From NCBI GenBank assembly GCA_958450365.1, contig CAUEEP010000933.1:62001-126000 (forward strand): 64,000 nucleotides of DNA, given 5' to 3'. This DNA comes from Mesorhabditis belari. Taxonomy: Eukaryota; Nematoda; Chromadorea; Rhabditida; Rhabditidae. Below, in pieces: positions 1-11,208 of this stretch (within the stretch, counting starts at the first letter, position 1; each line of letters starts with the position of its first letter). Position numbers and translations under genes: made by a program. The notes beneath the pieces were generated by a model that saw only the letters and a list, made by a program, of their open reading frames with translations, ran no database searches and was not told the origin of the DNA.

Positions 1-8
1 TTCTTTAG

Positions 9-509
9 ATTTGGGACATTCGTGACGGTGGTTCGTGCATTCATCGCTTGCAAGGAGGAAGTGGTCACACGTCGTACATCAACTCATTGCAATGGCTCGA
101 CTCGGGACTTTTGGTGACAAGTTCTCACGATGGCTTGGTCAAGCTGTGGGATGTGGATAAAGGTAAGTTGTTCTAAATTACCTGGTAAAGTAGACTATAA
201 GATAAGCAAATTTATCCAGACTTCAAGTTTTCTTCTAAAGTAGAATTTATTAACTACAGAATTTGACGTTACCTATTCAAATTTAAATCGTTCAGGGTTA
301 GTATTCCGTTGTTAATTTTTTTATCAACTAGACAAGAGATTTTGTGATTTTAAGGTATCTTTGTTCGTGACCTCGCTCGTCTTCAGGCAGACAGTTGGAT
401 TGGGAGACTCTTCGAGACCGAAACATTTCTCCTATGTTCAATTGCATCGCGAGACCAAACCGAAAACGGAAAGCTCATCTTGATCGATTTTGACGCATCG
501 TATCCATAG
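9..509 (+). CDS. F-box/WD40 gene copy 1, last two exons (SEL-10/FBXW7-like), cut by window edge
   Basis: Two exons are visible, 9-162 and 355-509, joined across a GTAAG...TTTTAAG intron that splits a glycine codon. The first begins after a TTCTTTAG acceptor at base 1-8 and encodes a WD blade ([17 protein letters not shown], then a blade ending VKLWDVDK). The second encodes the C-terminal cap, starting [11 protein letters not shown] and ending [10 protein letters not shown] before TAG 507-509. Both match the C-terminal blades and tail of FBXW7/SEL-10, the SCF ubiquitin-ligase receptor that binds phosphorylated substrates. The frame is open throughout. The rest of the gene lies upstream of the window. 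The C-terminal cap is of the ASRDQT type, related to that of copies 4, 5 and 7. Confidence 0.85.
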
Positions 510-1250
510 TTATATTCATATTTTTGCTCTTTCCCCTTAGGCCTTATTATGATTTTCTGAAGAATTCTTTCGATTCGGTAGTTATATTCTGATTTGGATT
601 TTGTGATTTCCCAAATTTTGCGCACTTTCTTGTATGCCAAAGTGTTAGATTAGATTAGATTTAGGTCAGTGAGGTCAGTTAGATTTAGGTCAGTGAGGGA
701 TACACTACTGGACATAATTGTCAGCTCCGAGCGAAACTGATATTTAAGTTACTATTGTTATTGTTGAATGACTTGTCTATTCTTATGTAAATGCAATCTC
801 CCCTGTGCTTATCCCTTTCATCGCCGAGAAGCAGGCGGTCCTTGGGATTGCCTAGGAGGACAAGTGAGGCTCTCACTTGGAATCCCCCCTTCCCATTTCA
901 CTCAATTGTAATCTAATCGTCTTATCGTACTACTGTAAATAAAGATACGTATCTTCCGGGTTTATGCAGCTGCAGTTCAGGTCAGTCATTTCACAGGGAC
1001 TCCCCTCTAATACGTTGGAGGAGTTGAGTTGGGTTGTCGGGGTGTTAGAGATGGCTGGATATCAAATATCAACTCTCTTTAACTTAACCCAAATTCTAGT
1101 CGATATCCGCTTACTCCTTGGAACGAACATAAAGGGAAAACCCCCGTCGAAAAAAGTTTTCCTTATTGTTACCGTAACTACTGTAATCGAGGGTCACACC
1201 TCCATGTTAGTTTTATCGATTGCAGTGAAAAGATCACAGTGCTCGACCCA
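510..1250. other. Gene-free stretch; possible solo LTR-like remnant near 715-970
   Basis: No coding exon seen. Bases 646-700 hold a short tandem repeat of about 20 bp (TTAGATTTAGGTCAGTGAGG type). Bases ~715-970 are more GC-rich than the surroundings and contain an AATAAA signal near 939, a layout that resembles the end of a long terminal repeat. Only one copy is visible in the window and no target duplication could be defined, so the LTR reading is weak. Confidence 0.2.
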
Positions 1251-1735
1251 TTCACCCTATAATGATAACAAAGCAATGAAACTCGAGTTACTCAAGCAAA
1301 AACTTACGTGCCTCATAATACGGAAGAATTCACAGCAAAGAACTTCAACAAGTTGCTCGTTAACTTTTTTCCTAAATTAACTGTGTGTCTTTTTTTAGAC
1401 AGACTGAGAACTTGTAAAACTCGGATCCGGCGTCAAGCACTTGATCGGCGATCTCTTCGAAAAGCTTCAATTTATGCAGCTCATCTCTATGTCATATATC
1501 AGCTTATCAGCTGATAAGCACTTTTTTGTCACTTTTCAATCATTTTTTCTAAGCGCTGGTTAATGTTAAAAAATGTTTGTTTATCTCAAAAAATTTCCCA
1601 TTCTCTCTACCTTAATTCGATACCTGAACGAGCAGAAACAAACGTACTGGCGTCGAGATGTGAGCGTTTGTTTGAGAGTAAACTTTGACTACGCGACGCT
1701 CCTATAGGGGGGCCGTTCTATTAGAGTTTTTACAG
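1250..1735 (-). repeat. Inverted copy of cullin-region sequence (32.5-32.96 kb)
   Basis: Bases ~1255-1490 are the reverse complement of ~32745-32960, an exon-intron portion of the cullin-like gene. A perfect 18-bp palindrome, GCTTATCAGCTGATAAGC, sits at 1502-1519. Bases ~1560-1735 match the reverse complement of ~32450-32630. The frame is not maintained, so this is a fragment left by segmental duplication and not a gene. Confidence 0.5.
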
Positions 1736-2100
1736 TATTTAGATTCCCTAGACTCTTAGCAAAATTTTGACATGTTTGGGGATTATGAGGTGAGGAATAA
1801 AATAAGAATTGGAATTATGAGATTTGGAACTAACCTTGAGGAGTAACACACGTTCAAGCACGTGACAATACTTATTAGCCAGCCTTTATATTGTGATACA
1901 ATATGAAGGGTACAATATAATATACGATATGTATTCATACACCGAGACGATCATTTTGGTGTTTGTTTAAATTGTTTAGACCTGATTTTCAAAAGCTGAT
2001 CTTCATAGTTTCGATTGAAAATGATGAATAACTTCAACTTGAGAAAAGAAGATTTTTTGAGATCACTTGAGAATTTCTCGAGATGCTGGAAGGCAAAAGT

Positions 2101-2703
2101 ATTAGTACATATTTATGAAAAACAGTTTTTGTTCGCTATTCTTTAGAAGTCTCTGTTTTACCTCAACATTTTCTTTAAAAAAACTCTTAACAATGTAAGA
2201 ACATTGCAATCGCAAATAGCACAATTGCAGTGTTTGTTTAAACTTACCAAAGCAAGGTGATCGTTCAATTTCGCTTCTAACTTTTTGGAAAGATCCTTTT
2301 GGTAACCGAAGAAATTCTAAATTAGGTAGTTTCAAATTACACATGAATAACAAACTATTTCCGAAGAACTTTCGAAGGCTTCTTCATCCGACAATTCCTT
2401 CTTCGGTACTGATTCTTCTTCGGTATCACTGATTAGTTCTGTTAGTTCCAGTGAGTTTATCACTGATTTGCGTATTCTAAATGCATATTACATAATAGAA
2501 AAAAAAAACACTTTTTCCAATTCAATCTTCAAATTTTTGATCTGGATCATTAGGTAGGTAAGTGTAATTTACCTCTCAACCAAACTAATGTAAATTGTAT
2601 GCGAAAAATTCTGGAAATTTTCCTCAATTTAATCAAAGAATGATTTAATTTGTCCTTTCATTTCATCGTCGCTTTCAGGAAAATCTTCTTTGTGCAAACC
2701 CAT
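2101..2703 (-). pseudogene. Cullin N-terminal fragment, upstream duplicate
   Basis: Read on the minus strand, ATG 2701-2703 opens MGLHKEDFPESDDEMKGQ, the start of the cullin-like gene at 31503. The following exons (RIRKSVINSLELTEL type and the KKLEAKLNNHLDL type) can be followed to about 2100, with frame breaks. The block 1735-2760 is a direct repeat of 37180-38130 and an inverted repeat of the 5' part of the gene at 31.4-32.5 kb. The rest of the cullin is absent, so this is a truncated pseudogene carried by the duplication. Confidence 0.55.
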
Positions 2704-3224
2704 CTGTAATTGAAACTTTAAAATCACTTATCCATAAAATTGGAATAATATTAAATAATATAAAGTATGTATTTGCAAACTTGAAGTACTTGAAGCAAAA
2801 CCTACCAAAAAAAATCTATACGAAAAACTTCTTCTTATCATGAGTTTGATGACTATTTGATGACTATTTGATGCCTTTTTTTCAATCCAGAACTCACCCA
2901 GGTTTCCAAAGTGATGCTGGATCGAACGTCTCCCAAACAGTGATTAAAACCGAGAGAAAATTCGACATCAAATATGTTAACACGATGATTGCCAGGGTTC
3001 GACGGCGCCACGGATTCAGGCCTAAAAATTTGGCTTTAAGATTTGATTTTCTAAGTTTAGGCTAACTAGGGAAGCACGAATTCAAAGCTATATGACTTAC
3101 GTAAGTCGGAAACGGGCAACACGATGGTGTTTTTAGTTTCTACCCAAGCGCGCTAGATTTCTGTAAAAACGAAATTTGATCCCCTAGTGCACTGAGCGAC
3201 TTATGAGTTTGTAAGGTCTACTGT

Positions 3225-3335
3225 CGCTCACCAAAAAAAGTGACTCAGTGGTGTGGTGATAGTGCCGCTGTCTCCGAGTTTGAGTCCTGACAAGGCGACG
3301 ATTTCATTAAATACTTGGAATAAACATTTTTTATT
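3225..3335 (+). repeat. tRNA-like (SINE-like) sequence
   Basis: The stretch around GTGACTCAGTGGTGTGGTG followed about 30 bases later by GAGTTTGAGTCCTGAC looks like the A and B boxes of an RNA polymerase III promoter (consensus TRGCNNARYNGG and GGTTCRANTCC). It recurs at 38590-38690 and, inverted, at 30935-31010. It cannot fold into a full tRNA by eye, so a tRNA-derived SINE head is the best guess. Neighbouring sequence is part of the duplicated block. Confidence 0.3.
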
Positions 3336-3416
3336 TGGTTGTCAATCTATCAAAAAATGGTCTTTCCATGCCACACTTTATTGGCAATGTGTACACTCTT
3401 AACGTGTAGTACTATT

Positions 3417-3612
3417 AGGTTGAGGAAAAGTAATGTCGGTTTTGAATTCCCGTGGTTGGAATTTTCCAGTTCTTTGCTTATGCGATTTTCTCAACAAAAC
3501 AACTCGTGTTTTCGTTAGCTCTACTCTGCTTCAAAAAAGGCAAATCTCATGATTTTTGGGTGAGAATTCTAACATCTGATGAAACATGGATTCATATGGG
3601 AATGTGAAGCGC
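3417..3612 (+). mobile_element. mariner family B, truncated 5' end
   Basis: Starts with the family B terminal sequence TTAGGTTGAGGAAAAG after a TA. It runs colinear with the longer copy at 38797-39467 until about 3610 and then breaks abruptly into an unrelated duplicated block. No transposase frame survives. Confidence 0.6.
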
Positions 3613-4250
3613 AATGCTTGTTTGTGTCTAACATTGTAGCGTCTTTTGTACTGAATTTTTTATTAGGTTGCGCTGTGCTTCTTTCGAAACATCAACGGAA
3701 ATCTTTTTTTAGCGCCCTTAGTGACAGGAGACGAGAAAGAAAGAAGGCACAGGAAAGCAATCTATTTGCTCAGTTAACAATAAGTGCGAAAGTGTGAGCT
3801 TTGTTATCAAAAGAATAAACAAAAGCCGATTAAATTTTGCCGTGATTTTCAGAGAAGTGCTTAAGGAAAAATCTTTGGGAAAAGAATAGTTTTGCGATCA
3901 GTAAACTATCGGTAAACAAGCAAGTGCATGAGACCATCTTCCGAGCCATCAGTAGCCACCGTGATAATCGCACGATTCTTAAATGAGAGCATCATGAGGT
4001 TCTTCGGGAGTTTCTTTCACGCATTCTAAACCCATTCTAGATAGGTTTCCATTGGTGGAGCCGGATTTTCATTATGAGTCTTCGTCTTCACCCATTCACC
4101 ATCCAATCTTCAGATTAGACTCAAATCCTCGTTTTAAAAGAAGCATTCTAAACCACATCCGGTGCTTGAATGTATTTGAAGCAAGCTCCAGGTACCAGAA
4201 TCGAATCTATCCTAATCCTTTAGAATTTTCTTTGTAGCTTTTGTGAGCCA
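3612..4250 (+). repeat. Duplicated block U (also at 25.3-25.85 and 57.9-58.2 kb)
   Basis: Bases 3612-4210 are matched by the reverse complement of ~25270-25820, and bases ~3755-4080 by 57890-58220. In the other two copies a short frame of 63-65 codons is open (VNKQVNETIFRAISSH near its end); here it is broken by an indel near 3880. The origin of the block is not recognised. Confidence 0.5.
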
Positions 4251-4274
4251 AGAAGTTATCCGAGAAGTTAAATA

Positions 4275-4862
4275 TTAAATGCAAAATAGTGACGATTCTC
4301 GACGTGACTCGACTCGAATGTACGCTGGATGTGGAAGAAGTTCGATTGAGTCGAGATTTTCGATCTTTTCCTTGGTTTGTCTGGCGGTGTGAGGTTTTGC
4401 ATTGTCCTGCTGAAGGACTATGCGCCTTCGATTGACCAAAGCGGGATATTTTTCACTAAGTGCCGCATACATCCGGTCAAGCTGGGTGCAGTAGAGATCT
4501 GCGTCAATGGTCCGACCATTTGGAACCAGCTCAAAGTGAGTAATGCCTTCGAAATTCCACCAAACACACAATAATGCCTTCCTTGAGAGTCGATCACGTT
4601 TTGGCTACCGGTTCCGCTACTTGCCCGGGATTCAACCACTGACTTTACTTGTCCGGATTACTAAAATAGACCCACTTTTCATCACAAGTCACAATTCGGC
4701 GAATAAAGCGGTCATCGCGCGGATTTTTTTTTTTGGATTTTTGAGACCAAGTTCGCCGTTCTTAAATTTTCGATACCAATATTGCGCAGTATTGTTGGAG
4801 ATCATTCCTTCACCTTCCACTTGGCATATTTTTTTGGCCGTTTCAGTTGCATTCTTCTAGAA
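4275..4862 (-). mobile_element. mariner family A, internally deleted and truncated
   Basis: Minus-strand frames give pieces of a mariner transposase: the helix-turn-helix end (MISNNTAQYWYRKF), the first catalytic Asp motif (CDEKWV) and the second (LQQDNAKPHTAR). The frames are shifted relative to each other with stops, and an internal deletion links the N-terminal segment directly to the catalytic core. The same deletion is seen in the copy at 39690-40497, so both come from one defective ancestor or from block duplication. The 5' end is lost where a foldback arm begins at ~4863. Confidence 0.75.
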
Positions 4863-5356
4863 AGCTGTTCTAGAAACAGATCTGAACGTTCAAACATTAG
4901 CATGTCGTTTGTATCGATAAAATCGATAAGCTAGTCTACCCGTAGGCACTAGTGGGTAAAAAAAGTTTAAAAATCTAGCCTGTTTCCTTTTATTTGTGAA
5001 CAAGTTTCAGCCATTTATCTTGCCATATAGTTACCGAAAAAAGACACAATTGAAAGCAACACAAACACCTCTGGAAACAATCACACAAGAAAACTCTCGA
5101 TCAAAAAGGAAATGACCCTTGTTACGAGAATAATTGTCAGCAAATAAAAGCAGGTTAACAATATCAAGACTTTGGCATACAAGAAAGTGTGCAAAATCTC
5201 GGAAACATTTGAAACGAAATGACAAGCGCTAACCAATAGAGCAACCTCAGAAGAAATCTAAAAAAAAAAAAAAAACTCAGAAGAATTGAAAGCCGAAAAA
5301 ATTCTTCAGAAAATCACAATAAGGCTTAACGGGAAAGAGCAAAAATACGAATGTAC
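4863..5356 (-). repeat. Foldback arm plus conserved 3' flank of copy 2
   Basis: Bases 4863-4945 are one arm of the foldback family (core TGAACGTTCAAACATTAGCA). Bases 4960-5356 are the conserved 3' flank found after every F-box/WD gene copy, here reversed. The flank contains TTTATTTG, the complement of the AATAAA-type signal seen after copies 4 and 7, and is probably 3' UTR. Confidence 0.6.
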
Positions 5357-8185
5357 CTATGGATAAGATGCATCAAAATCGATCAAGATGAGCTTTGCAT
5401 CCACGGTTCCGTTTCGCGATCCAACTGCACAGACGAGCAATGTTTCGGTAGCTTTAAGCCAAATGCGACCGCCAGATCCACCCCATTGAAGACGAACGAG
5501 GTCACGGGCGAAAATACCTGAAAATGGAAAAGATACCTGAAAATCACCAAAATTCTCGTCTAGTTGATAAAAAAATCAACAACAGAATACTAAACCTCAA
5601 CATAAATTTAAGCTTGAATAGTTAACGAGTCAAGCCATGTAGCTAATAAATTCTACTATAGAAGAAAACTTGGAGTCCGGATAAATTTGCTTATCCTATA
5701 GCCTACAACTTACCTTTATCCACATCCCACAGCTTGACCAAGCCATCGTGAGAACTTGTCACCAAAAGTCCCGACTCGAGCCATTGTAATGAAGTGATGG
5801 CCCGCGTGTGACCATTTACGCCTTGTAAGCGATGAATGCACGAACCACCGTCACGAATGTCCCAAATCGAAAGAAAAGGAAGTGGTTGCCATATGATTGA
5901 TTAAACGTACCCCAACGCTCCCGTAGGTATAGCAGGAGACCAAAGTGTTTCCGCGAAGTTGCATGCCGAAGTCCCAGGGCCTTACCTGACTGAGAAGACG
6001 TGCGATGCATGCTAAAAGAAACAAACATAAATGATATTGCAACAGAAAAGCGAACAAATAAAACCCACTTCCTCCTCGTGCATCCCAGAGGCGAATCGTT
6101 GTATCAAGACTTCCCGAGACGACAAGATCGCGCTCTGGCTCAAACTAAAACAGAATCCTGATTAAAGCCAAAAATTGACACTTTAACTCACCAAAAGTGA
6201 ATCGACTTGCCTCGTGTGACCCGTCAGCGTCTGCAAACACTCCCCTGTCTGCACATTCCAAACCTTAAAGAATATATAAAATTCAACAAGGCATTACAAA
6301 CCTTTACAGTACCATCATAGGCACCACCACCAGACACAACCCGTTTTCTATCAAATTGCACACAGCAAACCTGAAATTTAACTCTGCTTAGGCTATAACT
6401 TTGATACACCTACCTCCGCCATGTGGCCAGTCAAAATGTGAAGGCATTTCCCGTCAACGATGTCCCAGACTCGGAGCGTTTGATCGTCCGATCCAGAAAC
6501 AAGACTAAAACATTATGCTTTTAGCTAAAGTACAAAATTAGATTACTCACGTTGTACCATGTAGACTCATGCACCACACTTCACTCGTATGCCCCTGCAG
6601 AACATGACGCTGTGCACCGGTTTGACCACACCAAACGCGTACGGTTCGATCAGTCGAGCCCCTTAAATATTGCAATAGACTTTGTTCTCATAAGTATTTT
6701 TGTTTAGAAAATTCTTAGCTTCTTTGGCAACACTGATCAATTGCACTAGCTAGAGCCTATTAACTAACCTGACAATGTATTTGCCATCATCACTCATTTG
6801 AGACGTCCAAAACATACGGATCTGGCCAGTTAGAGTGAAAGCCGGCTAAATTAAGACGTACAATAATGGTCAAACGAAACAAACTTGAGCATCATCAACA
6901 TTCCAAATATAACCAGCAACGATACGACCAGACTGAATTTGTAGAGTATTGATCGCATGTTGATCGTAACCCTCAAAAACAATTTTTATAGCCAAAGCAT
7001 TTGTCCAAACTTTTAGAACAGTGCTTGATTGAATCGGTCGGGATCGCCAATTGGAAATGATTCGCTGCTTCCGCAAGTACAGTGACTTCCATGACGATCG
7101 CTCATAACACCTAGAAAAATTTTAATTCAACAACAAGTTGCGGTACTAACTGTCCATATGCGATCTCGCGTTCTCGTCGATTCTGATGTGCTTCTTGAAG
7201 GTCCATATGTGAGAAGATATGGATTCCCGCTTCCTCATTTGCTCGCTTCGTCGCCCAGCCTCCGAGAAAACGAAAACTGAACAAAAAGAAGTTAGTGAGA
7301 AGCTTGTGACGAACCCTTTACTAATCGTATTCTTAAATGTAATCCAATTCATCGAAACAAACATTATCACTTGTTTTCTTTCGCATTAAAGCTTTCTTTG
7401 CTGCAGAATAATCACATTATTGAATCAGTAACAGTATCATCCTATACCTTAGAAGTGTAAGACCCAGTTTAATATCAATCTATCAGATATGTATATTTAA
7501 ATGTTCTATTATTTGCTCAAAACTGTAACACACCTTGGGGCATCCAATTTCACATATCCTTTCTCCAAACATTTCTGTCGCCACGTCCGATCATCTTCAC
7601 AAATCCGTTGCCACGTCCGCGAAACGCCAGCACAAGTCATCAAATCGCGCGGTGTCAGATGAGCGATGATGCGATAAGCAACCTAAAAATAAACAATTCA
7701 TTCCACAAGCTTTAACAAAAGACAAACCTCCTCAGGCAACTGTGACAAGAAATCCTTCTGGAACAATGGATCGATGATATCCCTGAATTTGGAAATTTCA
7801 CGGTTTAAGGTCATTCTCTTTACCTCATCAACCGAACTTGTGGATCGGAGAGTGCTCCGACCAGGCTTTGAATTGCAAAGCTCTGTTTAGTCAGAGACTC
7901 AACAGCTTCTGTCAACGCTTTTATCTCTTCTGCCGGATTTGCATCAACAGTCACTAAGCGCGCGTTCCGGTCGACGAGAAGTTTCTTGGCTTGTTCTCGG
8001 CTCTCGTCGGTCCCTTCCTCGAGCAGCTCCAACCGCTTTTGGTTCAGTTCCACTTGGATGTTGACCGGCTTTGTGAGCACGGGTGATGGCTTTGAGTCGG
8101 GCTTCAACTTTGCCGACAGTTTCTCCAGTAGATCCACTTGCAAAGTCTCGAGTTGAGTCTTGCTGCTCTCCGGCTTGTCCGACAT
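5357..8185 (-). CDS. F-box/WD40 gene copy 2, long form, with one broken splice acceptor
   Basis: Fourteen exons on the minus strand: 7824-8185, 7728-7782, 7534-7682, 7151-7276, 6885-7110, 6769-6845, 6551-6661, 6414-6504, 6302-6370, 6192-6263, 6069-6144, 5911-6011, 5714-5867 and 5357-5517. They total 1830 nt, a 609-residue frame. The N-terminal ~120 residues end [11 protein letters not shown] and resemble the FBXW7 dimerisation segment. Next come the F-box ([20 protein letters not shown]), the linker [15 protein letters not shown] and eight WD blades, then a cap GSGG...[12 protein letters not shown] very close to human FBXW7. The acceptor of exon 13 (5868-5869) reads CG instead of AG; otherwise the gene is open. 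An 18-bp in-frame deletion removes HDNTLR in blade 1. Expected role: phosphosubstrate receptor of an SCF E3 ligase. It is a near-functional copy or a recent pseudogene. Confidence 0.85.
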
Positions 8186-8600
8186 CTCCCCTAGATGAAA
8201 AATTACAGCAGAGATAACACCGTAAATAAGAAAACGAAAAACCCCAGAGCAAAATACTACTACTACTAGCTACCGTAAATATTGCAATGGTACCGCAGCC
8301 TTTACAATGAATGAAAGCTTTCGAATGAAACCAGTCGATAGCTGTTCTAGAAACAGAGATCTGAACGTTCAAACATTAACATGCCGTTTGTATCTATAAA
8401 ATCTATAAGCAAGTCTACCCTTAGGGCACGAGAGCGATGGGGCACTATTACAGTATTCATGGGACATACACATGCTAAACGACTTGACCAGCATGAAATT
8501 TATCGCAAAAGGTCCCTTTCAATACACAAAAGGTGCGTGTTTTCGAACTCGCCATCAAAAGACCTACGGTAGAACGTCACTTCTTTGAAAGATCAATTGG
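8186..8600. repeat. 5' flank of copy 2 and foldback arm
   Basis: Just upstream of the ATG is ...TTTCATCTAG/GGGAG-ATG, a strong splice-acceptor-like sequence 5 bases before the start, suiting trans-splicing or a 5' UTR intron. Bases ~8267-8560 contain TACCGTAAATA and the foldback arm present 5' of copies 3, 4, 6 and 7. Confidence 0.5.
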
Positions 8601-8960
8601 GGCTCAGTTTAGACCTTTGGTACCTAACACTTTCTTAATAAATGATAGTAAAAAGGTTGAAAAGAGTAATAACTTGTGAAAATCCGAAGAAACTCTTCTC
8701 CCCCTCCCATGCCAATCTAAATCATTCACTGTTTTCTGTTCAATGACAAGAAGCAAAAAGCAAAAAAACACAAACTCATCAACGTCTCCCAAAATAAAGT
8801 TCAAAGTGTGGCTTATCAGAGTGGGGGAAGAGTGACCAGATCGATGTTATCGTATTGTGATTTCTTTAGCCAAAAATGAAAATGGGGCAAACGGAATGAT
8901 TCTGATGGGGAAAAAGCAAAACGACAGGAAAATCAGAAAAAAAAGAAAACACAAACGTTA
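8600..8960 (+). pseudogene. Basic-protein-like block, degenerate
   Basis: Plus-strand frames give Lys-rich peptide (KKQKNTNSSTSPKIKFKV, then GKKQNDRKIRKKRKHKR) broken by stops. The paralogous block at 44579-44908 reads similarly, and a more diverged relative lies at 9840-10070 and 46104-46349. No recognised family. Confidence 0.3.
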
Positions 8961-9222
8961 CTACGTCAAAACGAAACGAATTTTTGGACCCTTTTCCCCT
9001 TTTGCTGTGATAAAATCTTTTATAGTGTGATAAATTAAGTCTAGTCTCAGGGTTGGATTAAGTACGTATTTTTCAAACGCTAGCGTTACACCGGATTTAT
9101 CAAGATGTTTACGGAGATATCGTAACATGGGTCTAGACAATTTGGTTAACATCCAGGGTGCTGTTGACCATCCAAAGGGTAGGACTTGAAAAGCGTATGC
9201 CGAGTTCTAAAACGCGCCCCTT
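8961..9222 (-). mobile_element. Reverse-transcriptase fragment of a retroelement
   Basis: On the minus strand, from ~9220 down, the frame reads AYAFQVLPFGWSTAPWML followed by TKLSRPMLRYLR. This matches the conserved RT block (QVLPFGLSTAPxxFTKxxxPxxxYLR) of gypsy/DIRS-type retrotransposons. It runs about 40 codons and then leaves the family. No other retroelement domain is nearby. A second copy lies at 44909-45140 within the duplicated block. Confidence 0.6.
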
Positions 9223-9555
9223 TCGTGCGTTGAAAGAGACTTTTTGCGATAAATTTCATTCTGGTCGAGTCGTTTAGCATGTGTATGTACCATGAATACT
9301 GTAATAGTGCCCCATCGCTCTCGTGCCCTAAGGGTAGACTTGCTTATCGATTTTATGGATACAAACGGCATGCTAATGTTTGAACGTTCAGTTTCCAGAA
9401 GTATTAATCTGAGAATTGGTTCACGAGAAAGTCAAGAATGTCAGCTTTTGATTGCGATTTTATACATAATGACTTTTAATGTGCAAGCACCTCATAAACC
9501 TTATCGATACTTATCGATATTTGTGTATCCATAAGTATTGATAATTGCAATGATT
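9223..9555 (+). repeat. Foldback-family arm
   Basis: Contains the shared arm landmarks in order: TTTGCGATAAATTTCATTCTG, CCCTAAGGGTAGACTTGC, TGAACGTTCAG, and the palindromic ATCGATACTTATCGATATT. It is colinear with 45370-45710 and inverted relative to 20200-20560. Confidence 0.6.
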
Positions 9556-9559
9556 GCAA

Positions 9560-9780
9560 TGAATGAAGTGAAGTGATGGTCGAAGTGTGACCATTTACGC
9601 CATGTAAGTGGTGAATGCATAAACTACCGTCGCGAATGTCCCAAATCTAAAGAAATAGAAGAAGTTGTCAGAGGCTTGATTAAACGTACCCCAACGTCCG
9701 AGTTGGCATATAGAGGCGATTGCAACAAACTAGCGAACAACGAAAACCCACTTGCACTTCGCTGTTTTGGTGTCATTTTA
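9560..9780 (-). pseudogene. F-box/WD40 gene fragment (blade 7-8 exons)
   Basis: The minus strand contains the exon starting ATTTGGGACATTCGCGACGG, the intron before it and part of the preceding exon. It matches copy 2 positions ~5800-6011 but with an internal deletion. It is the shortest of three related fragments (others 19845-20165 and 45730-46035), each bordered by a foldback arm on one side and the basic-protein block on the other. Confidence 0.6.
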
Positions 9781-9839
9781 ATGTAAGGTGGTCTTTAAAT
9801 CTTCAAATTCTTTAGTCCCCGTAATTCGATGAAACTCTT

Positions 9840-10074
9840 CCCCCGCCCGCATGTAAATCTAATCCATTCACGGTTTTCCCTTGAATCACAGAGCGTAAAA
9901 AGAAAAAATGACACAAACTTGTGAACATCTCACAAAAGAAGATTCAGAAAAAAGGTCAAAGTGTGACCGGATCGATGTGGAGGAAACTGAACGATTCTGA
10001 TCGAAAAACAGGCAAAAAGGACAGAAAAAACAGACAAGAAAGAAAAAGACAAACGTTGCGACGTCTGCTTTAAG
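9840..10074 (+). pseudogene. Basic-protein-like block (second type), degenerate
   Basis: Equivalent of the open 81-codon frame at 46104-46349, but here stops break the frame (near 9890 and 10000). Lys/Arg-rich residues (RQKGQKKQTRKKKT) precede the open-exon module that starts at ~10075. Confidence 0.35.
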
Positions 10075-10395
10075 AGAATAAAAATAGAACTTTTTATTGG
10101 TAAAAGCTCTAGATTGAATGGTGCATTCGTTACTTCGAAAAAGTGCAATGAAGAAGTGTACCAAAATTTCACGTTGCCAATCTAATACAATATTGGAGAT
10201 TTTTCAAAAGATAAGTCTAAGAGTTTCACAGTTTTTTTAGGCACTTCCCCGAGATATTAGAATACTCACCGATGCATTGGGTGATATATTGGACGATCAT
10301 AATCAAATATGCACAGGTTTTCATGATTGGTACAAAGATTTTGGGAACCGCATACCCGGTCTTATGGATTTCGATTTTCGGTTCTCCTCAACCTA
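10075..10395 (+). repeat. Module Q with an open exon
   Basis: A ~0.32 kb module found four times (also 19160-19500 inverted, 33098-33460 and 46350-46690). After a TTTTTTTAG acceptor near 10240 an open frame reads LPRDIRILTDALGDILDD, later FHDWYKDFGNRIPGLMD. The same frame is open in the copies at 19.2 and 33.3 kb and has one stop at 46.55 kb. Frame conservation suggests it was an exon of a real gene; the family is not recognised. Confidence 0.5.
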
Positions 10396-10399
10396 ATAC

Positions 10400-11065
10400 T
10401 TGTAAAAGCTTTAGTCTAAAGAAATGTTTGCTCTTTGAGCTTTGAAATAATTTCAACGTTCTTCCAAATATGTGCTCGTTTGTGTCTAATATTGTATCGT
10501 CTTTTTTACCGAATCTTTTTATTGGATTGTCATTTATGAAATGTCCGACACTTTGTCATGCCCGTAAATTTTCATTTCACGATACATTTCTTTTATTTCT
10601 TTTTTGATATTATATCGTAGGAGTCTGAAATGAAATGATTTTAAAATTGGAGCTACATCTGTTGTGGATCGGCTGAGAAATGTCAGCTCGTGAAAATTCG
10701 TGACCTTCAACAATCAATCCGGCTCATTTCATGCCAAATGGGAATTTCTGTGTCTAGAAGCTAAAGCGAAGTGCGAAACCACATCGAACAGTTGACTCGT
10801 TAAAGAAAGCGCTCCTTAAAGCCTGGGACGAGCTTGATGTTGCCTACTTGCGTGTCACAGTTGACGCCTTCCGCCCACGTCTTGAAGTGTGCGTCGCCGT
10901 TTGTGCCGTCCATCTCTCTAGACAAGAAAGTCACTCTCACTCATTTTTTTTTCTCATCTGTAACGGGAGATGAAATGTGGGTTCTCAGTGTGAATTTTCC
11001 AAGAAAAGGACAGTCGGTGAAAGAAGGAGAAGAGCTAGAGCATAATGTTTTCAATTTCATCTCCC
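10400..11065 (+). mobile_element. Degenerate mariner/Tc-like fragment, family D
   Basis: Pieces of transposase are recognisable: a helix-turn-helix-like segment near 10690-10770, a C-terminal tail AWDELDVAYLRVTVDAF near 10826, and the first catalytic motif VTGDEMWVLSVNF near 10960. Order and frame are scrambled, so it is non-autonomous. The block recurs at 46700-47362 and in part at 35415-35812. Confidence 0.5.
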
Positions 11066-11208
11066 AATCATTGATTAATTCATTGATTTCATTCAATCAA
11101 TGGCAATGAATGAAATCGATCAATAAATCAATAATTTCAAAGTACAGAAGCGTTCCAGAACATCGCCGCTTTGACTCCGGTAAACGCTTTTAACTATCAG
11201 ATGACCTT
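11066..11208. other. Short gene-free spacer
   Basis: Contains a small ATTGATTAATTCATTGATT-type repeat cluster near 11063-11135 and no coding potential. Confidence 0.3.

Noticed and set aside
648..700. TTAGATTTAGG units as telomere-like repeats
   Set aside because: The units are ~20 bp with GTCAGTGAGG between them and do not form a TTAGGC array, the common nematode telomere.
1381..1514. Small plus-strand frame near 1308-1514
   Set aside because: It is antisense to an inverted cullin-region fragment with no splice or codon support.
7944..8372. 142-codon minus-strand frame starting upstream of copy 2
   Set aside because: It reads exon 1 and the 5' flank out of frame; the [10 protein letters not shown] frame continues into the F-box exon and is the true one.
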